A stretch of 64,000 bases of DNA from Luteibacter sp. dw_328 (GTDB lineage Bacteria > Pseudomonadota > Gammaproteobacteria > Xanthomonadales > Rhodanobacteraceae). The notes beneath the pieces are model-generated. The model did not search any database. It worked only from the letters and a program-made list of their open reading frames with translations, and was not told where the DNA came from. The stretch covers positions 1 to 64,000 of the forward strand of contig NZ_JAAVUW010000011.1 of the NCBI RefSeq assembly GCF_018449605.1, written 5' to 3'. Made by a program: the position numbers and the translations under genes. Shown here in pieces: positions 59,938 to 64,000 of the stretch (position 1 is the first letter of the stretch; each line of letters opens with the position of its first letter).

Positions 59938-62796
59938 ATGAAAATGAAAAACATCATGGCGCCCCGGCGCCACGGCCTCGCTTTGGCCATCGCCGCCGCA
60001 CTCGCATGCGCCTGTGCGCAGGCAGCGGCCCAAACGCCCCCTGCGCCAGTCCCCGCCACGCCTGCCCAGACGCCTCCGCCGGACGACCAGGCGCAGCAGA
60101 AAACCACTGAGCTGACGGCGATCACCGTCACTGGCTCGGCCTTACCGCGCATCGACGTGGAAACGCCGTCGCCGGTGACGACCATCACTGCTGCGGATAT
60201 CCAGAAGAGCGGCCTGACGACCGTCTCCGACGTGGTGCGGTCGATCTCCGCCGACAATAGCGGCTCCATCCCGGCCTCGTTCACCGCGGGCTTCGCCGTG
60301 GGTGCGACAGGCGTGGCGCTGCGTGGCCTGACCGTCAACTCGACGCTTGTCCTCATCGACGGCCGTCGTGCGGCGAACTATCCGGTGACCGATGACGGCC
60401 AGCGTTCCTTCGTTGATCTCAACACCATCCCCTCGAACGCGATCGATCGTATCGAAGTGCTCAAGGACGGTGCGTCATCGCTGTACGGTGCCGATGCCAT
60501 CGCCGGCGTGGTCAACATCATCCTCAAGCCCAGCTTCAAGGGTGCCGAATTCACCGCCGATGTCGGTACGTCGGAACACGGCGGAGGGCTGACGAAGCGT
60601 GGCACGGTGTTGTTCGGCGGCGGCGACCTGAAGAAGGACGGCTGGAATGCCTATTTCAGTGCCGAGTACCAGAAAGACAACAGCATCATGACCCGTGACC
60701 GTGGCTATCCGTACAACACAGCGGACCTGCGCCGCAGCGGCGGCAACAACCTCATCGGTGGTCAGCCCTCGCAGAATTCCGGCTCGATCTACGGCACGGT
60801 GACGCCGGGTACCCTGTCACGTCCAGGCGACGTAACCTCTGGCGTGGCCGATCCGGGTGGTCTGGCGCAGCCGCTGCAATCGTGCGGTTCGCTTGGCACC
60901 CTGGTGACGGACGATCCAGCCAATCCGGGCAGCTACTGCTCGCAGAATCGTGCGCTGTATACCGCGATCCAGCCCACCGTCGAACGGGGCGGGTTATATG
61001 GCCGCTTCACCATCAAGCTCTCGGACACTTCGCAGGCCTATATCGGCGCGAGCTATTACGAGGTGAAGACGACGTTCCCGGGCACCCCGGCGCAGATCCA
61101 GGCCAGCACGCCGAACAACACCAACGCGATCGCCTTGCCAGCAACGCTGCCGAACGGTTCGCTCAATCCGAACAACCCGTTCGCGGCGCAGGGTAGCGCG
61201 GCACTGATCAACTACTCGTTCCCCAGTGCCCTGGCCAGCGGTCAGACCGACAACCACAACCTCCGCCTCGTCGGCGGTCTCACCGGGCAGTGGGGTGAAT
61301 GGAGCTACGACACGGCCCTGGTGATCAACCATGATTCGCTGGATACGCGCCTGGATGGTCTGCTCAACTACGGTGCCCTGCTTTCCGCTGTCACCAATGG
61401 CACGTACAACTTCGTCAATCCGTCGGCGAACTCGCGCGAGTTGCTGGATGCCCTGGCACCCACCCTGCGGAAGACGTCGACCAGCGACCTGCAATCGCTC
61501 GACTTCCATGTGACGCGTCCGCTGATGGATCTGGGTGGTGGCTCGCTGGGTCTCGCTACCGGTGTCGACGTGCGCCATGAACAGCAGAACGACCCGGACC
61601 TCAACGCGAACCTGCAGGCACAGGGTCTCGGCGTCGCCCGTACGAGTGGTCAGCGTACGGTGGGAGGCGTCTATGTCGAACTGGATGCGCCATTCACGGA
61701 GTCTTTCGAAGTGGATGCTTCCAGTCGTTTCGACCACTACTCGGACTTCGGTAACAACTTCTCACCGAAGATCGGCTTCAAGTGGAAGCCGATCGAGCAG
61801 CTGGCCGTGCGTGGCACGTTCTCGAAAGGCTACCGTGCGCCGGGATTCTCCGAGAGCGGAAACAGCCAGAGCGAGGGCTTTGCGACATTCACGCCGCCGG
61901 CGGATTTCCAGAATGCGCATAACAACAGCGGCTATGTGCAGCCTTATCCGCTGGCTTTCCTCACCACGTCCAATCCCAAAATCCAGCCGGAACGCTCCAA
62001 GAGCTACACCCTCGGCCTGCTGTTCCAGCCGACGCAGGACCTGAGCGCGTCGCTGGATTTCTATCGGATCAAGAAAACCGGCGTGATCGCGCAGCAGGAT
62101 CCAAACGCCGTGCTCGATGCGTACTTTGCCGGTCAGCCACTGCCGGCGGGCTCGGCGATCGTGGCGGATGGTCCGGACCCGGCGGCGCCGGGCGCGCTTG
62201 CGCGGCCCCTGGTCGTGGCGGCACCGTGGGTCAACCAGAACTCCCTGAAGACCCAGGGCGTGGACCTCGACCTCAAGGCTGGCTACAGCTTCAACGAGAA
62301 CGTGCGCTTCACCAGTGAAATCAACCTGACCAAGATCATCAGCTGGAAGCTGAAGCTGGAGGACGGCACGACGCTCGAGTTCGTCGGTACGCACGGTCCT
62401 TACGGTGTGTCGTCAGGTGCGGGCACGCCGCGTTACCGTGGCTCGTGGGCGAACAGCATCTCGTTCGGAAAGGCGACGATCACCGGCACGTTGTATTACA
62501 CCAGCGGACTGAAGCTGACCGCGCCGGACGTTCAGGACGGCTGCTTCTCGACCAATACGGATACGGGCGACAACTTCCCGGCGGATTGCCGCATGGCCTC
62601 GTTCACGGACTTCGACCTGACGGGCCGCTATGACCTCACGGAGAAAATCGCACTCACCGGCTCGGTGATGAACGCATTCGACAAGAAAGCGCCGTTCGAT
62701 CCGCTGAACTATGCAGCGCTGAACTACAACCCGACCTATGCGCAGAACGGTGTGGTCGGGCGGTTCTTCACCGTGGGCGTGCGGGTGAAACTATAA
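59938..62796 (+). CDS. TonB-dependent outer-membrane receptor
   Basis: A 952-residue outer-membrane channel. The signal peptide is MKMKNIMAPRRHGLALAIAAA...AQAAAQ. A TonB-box-like ITVTG lies at the start of the plug (about 62-170), with SALPRIDVETPSPVTTITAADIQKSGLTTVSDVVRSI, GADAIAGVVNIIL and the barrel segments beyond. It fits the large Xanthomonadales group that imports carbohydrates or other nutrients; the ligand cannot be read. GGAG precedes the ATG at 59938. The last residue is Leu (VRVKL), not the usual aromatic. A 195-bp spacer upstream probably carries the promoter. Confidence 0.92.
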   Translation: MKMKNIMAPRRHGLALAIAAALACACAQAAAQTPPAPVPATPAQTPPPDDQAQQKTTELTAITVTGSALPRIDVETPSPVTTITAADIQKSGLTTVSDVVRSISADNSGSIPASFTAGFAVGATGVALRGLTVNSTLVLIDGRRAANYPVTDDGQRSFVDLNTIPSNAIDRIEVLKDGASSLYGADAIAGVVNIILKPSFKGAEFTADVGTSEHGGGLTKRGTVLFGGGDLKKDGWNAYFSAEYQKDNSIMTRDRGYPYNTADLRRSGGNNLIGGQPSQNSGSIYGTVTPGTLSRPGDVTSGVADPGGLAQPLQSCGSLGTLVTDDPANPGSYCSQNRALYTAIQPTVERGGLYGRFTIKLSDTSQAYIGASYYEVKTTFPGTPAQIQASTPNNTNAIALPATLPNGSLNPNNPFAAQGSAALINYSFPSALASGQTDNHNLRLVGGLTGQWGEWSYDTALVINHDSLDTRLDGLLNYGALLSAVTNGTYNFVNPSANSRELLDALAPTLRKTSTSDLQSLDFHVTRPLMDLGGGSLGLATGVDVRHEQQNDPDLNANLQAQGLGVARTSGQRTVGGVYVELDAPFTESFEVDASSRFDHYSDFGNNFSPKIGFKWKPIEQLAVRGTFSKGYRAPGFSESGNSQSEGFATFTPPADFQNAHNNSGYVQPYPLAFLTTSNPKIQPERSKSYTLGLLFQPTQDLSASLDFYRIKKTGVIAQQDPNAVLDAYFAGQPLPAGSAIVADGPDPAAPGALARPLVVAAPWVNQNSLKTQGVDLDLKAGYSFNENVRFTSEINLTKIISWKLKLEDGTTLEFVGTHGPYGVSSGAGTPRYRGSWANSISFGKATITGTLYYTSGLKLTAPDVQDGCFSTNTDTGDNFPADCRMASFTDFDLTGRYDLTEKIALTGSVMNAFDKKAPFDPLNYAALNYNPTYAQNGVVGRFFTVGVRVKL

Positions 62797-63507
62797 GAAC
62801 CGATCGCGCAGGGATGCTTCATGGAGCACATCCACGCCATCCGCACGGATGGCGATGGATCCGTCGCTTCGCAACCTCGCCAGCATGCGCGTCACCGTGG
62901 CCGCACTCATGCCCAGGTACGAACCGATATCGTCGCGTGACATCGGCAGGGGCACGAAGCCGCTGCCGATGCCTTCCACCCGGCGGCGGCGATCGAAGAG
63001 CTCCAGCAGGAAAGACGTCACCCGCTCCAGGGCCGATCCGTCGGTGGCGCGGCGCGTAAAGGCGCGTTCGCGCCGGCGCAGCGTGCGGAGATGGGTGGCA
63101 ATCGCTGCACTGTGTTCGCACAGTGCGTCGGTGGCGGTGCGGGGAAATCGGCAAAACCACGTCTTGCCGACGGCCACCACCGACGCGCTGTGCGTCTGTG
63201 TGCGCTGGGCGTCGAGTGCGAACAGTTCGCCCGGCAAATGAAAGGCAACAACACGCCCTTCGGTCACGGTCTTCGCCAGGCCGCTGTGCACGGCGAATGC
63301 TGCGAGGTGAGGTGCATCGGGCTGGACCAGCCGGTCTCCTTCGGAGAAGGGACCGACACGCTCGACCACCTCGCGCATGTCGAGAAGGTCGGGGTCGCCA
63401 CCACGGGTTGCTTCACAGGCGGCGGCGTGCCGACACGACGCATTGCAGCAGACGGACGGCCGGCGTGAGGTGCTGGACTGGCTGGCGATGGCTGATGCGG
63501 TCGACAC
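62791..63507 (-). CDS. FNR/CRP-family regulator with Cys cluster
   Basis: A 238-residue regulator with an N-terminal cyclic-nucleotide-fold domain and a C-terminal helix-turn-helix (SRDDIGSYLGMSAATVTRMLARLRSDG). Cys20, Cys21, Cys25, Cys31 near the N-terminus and Cys119 suggest an FNR-type 4Fe-4S oxygen sensor, although FNR spacing is C-x2-C-x5-C and here it is C-x3-C-x5-C. In the recognition helix the usual Glu is Ala203 and the Ser is Thr206, while the Arg is kept (Arg207), so its DNA site may differ from the FNR box. A GTG start at 63507 has a strong GGAGG 6 nt before it. It is convergent with the TonB receptor, overlapping it by 6 bp. Confidence 0.87.
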   Translation of the reverse strand: MSTASAIASQSSTSRRPSVCCNASCRHAAACEATRGGDPDLLDMREVVERVGPFSEGDRLVQPDAPHLAAFAVHSGLAKTVTEGRVVAFHLPGELFALDAQRTQTHSASVVAVGKTWFCRFPRTATDALCEHSAAIATHLRTLRRRERAFTRRATDGSALERVTSFLLELFDRRRRVEGIGSGFVPLPMSRDDIGSYLGMSAATVTRMLARLRSDGSIAIRADGVDVLHEASLRDRFL

Positions 63508-63681
63508 GGGTAACCTCCGGCACTCACGAAGCGCACCCGCATTTTAGGCCCCGATGTGGAGGGCGATGAGAACGGTCATCCCGCCGTGCGCTTTTGCCGC
63601 AGGGGACCCACCCATTGACCTTGTCGTGGTTTTGCCTTAGTAAGAGCGATGGGGGAACACCAAAAGGGGGCCGTCAAGGCC

Positions 63682-63882
63682 ATGGCACGTCGAGTCACGC
63701 AAGTCAGCTCACCCGTCGTCGAAGACATCCGTTCCAACGCAGCGCCCTGGCCCGATGGCTTCATGCCCGGCACGGTGGCGCCGTTCGTCATGCGTTATGG
63801 GGTGGATTTCCTGGTCGCCATGCAGCGCACCGCCACCGCGCACGACACCGCCGTGGCGCCGGACGAAGTCGAGCCTGCTTAA
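63682..63882 (+). CDS. Small hypothetical protein
   Basis: A 66-residue protein of unknown function (starting MARRVTQVSSPVVEDIRSNA). ATG at 63649 (MGEHQKGAVKAM) is an alternative start, and neither has a convincing ribosome site. A Pro-rich segment APWPDGFMPGTVAPFVMRYGVDFLVA may be a loop plus short helix. It lies in the divergent spacer of the FNR-like gene, so it may share its promoter region. Its stop overlaps the partial gene on the other strand by 4 bp. Confidence 0.5.
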   Translation: MARRVTQVSSPVVEDIRSNAAPWPDGFMPGTVAPFVMRYGVDFLVAMQRTATAHDTAVAPDEVEPA

Positions 63883-64000
63883 CGTTCCGAGGGATGCGAG
63901 CGAGGTGCCCGCGCGCCATCGTCCGGCGTGTCGCCGGCTGGGCCGCCTTTAAGAATGCCGCCGACGACGACGATCGCTATCGTCGCCGCAATGAGGGCGA
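63879..64000 (-). CDS. Partial small membrane protein running off the window
   Basis: On the minus strand a frame enters at the right edge and ends at TAA (63879-63881). It gives about 40 residues: a hydrophobic helix (ALIAATIAIVVVGGI) then a polar tail (LKGGPAGDTPDDGARAPRS). The start and most of the protein are outside the window. The helix plus Gly/Pro/Asp tail is a common small bacterial membrane protein shape; the identity is open. Confidence 0.45.
   Translation of the reverse strand, partial: ALIAATIAIVVVGGILKGGPAGDTPDDGARAPRSHPSER

Overview
The window looks like chromosomal DNA from a high-GC gammaproteobacterium of the Xanthomonadales, most likely the Rhodanobacteraceae (Luteibacter/Dyella-like). 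The evidence is GC-rich codon use throughout, the tpiA-secG-tRNA-Leu block typical of this order, Xanthomonadales-style gene families (GumN/TraB, UBP zinc finger, large TonB receptor) and dispersed hairpin repeats of REP type. The genus is an inference from gene content; no rRNA is present.

Layout. 0-4.3 kb: typA and a large lipoprotein whose C-terminus is a type IV pilin-like module. 4.5-7.2 kb: three tandem paralogous exported proteins of unknown function sharing a four-cysteine module. 7.2-15.3 kb: metabolic and housekeeping genes (3-hydroxybutyrate oligomer hydrolase, ppiB, aspartate aminotransferase, malate dehydrogenase, a CDF metal transporter, 6-phosphogluconate dehydrogenase, a PNPOx-fold protein). 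15.3-28 kb: an M1 peptidase, a membrane protein, a large catalase with an Asn where the catalytic His should be, an ABC exporter, a LysR/EamA divergent pair, a serine beta-lactamase-like hydrolase and a DUF3772 mechanosensitive channel. 28.1-29.4 kb: tpiA, secG and tRNA-Leu(GAG).

After tRNA-Leu, where most relatives carry the nuo operon, this genome has an accessory block (29.5-41.6 kb). It holds small membrane proteins, three paralogous 470-residue exported proteins with a shared promoter/leader, a mono-haem cytochrome c, and a tight six-gene minus-strand operon. That operon encodes a B-type (ba3-like) haem-copper oxidase (subunits I, II and a small IIa-like peptide) with three multihaem c-type cytochromes (2, 3 and 2 CxxCH sites). 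It could form a complete periplasmic electron branch to oxygen. 41.7-64 kb is mixed: an MHYT-GGDEF-EAL c-di-GMP protein, a GH35 beta-galactosidase, two MacB-like permeases without an ATPase, csaA, a quinone oxidoreductase coupled to a UBP zinc finger, signalling proteins (receiver, PAS), a HAD phosphatase, a DUF4105 protein, GumN, small conserved genes, a TonB-dependent receptor and an FNR-like regulator. A partial gene runs off the right edge.

No CRISPR array, transposase, integrase, prophage or classical defence island was seen. The strongest oddities are the catalase active-site substitution, the pilin-tailed lipoprotein, the two in-locus paralogue expansions, the oxidase operon beside tRNA-Leu, and mixed-sequence REP doublets with compensatory stem changes.
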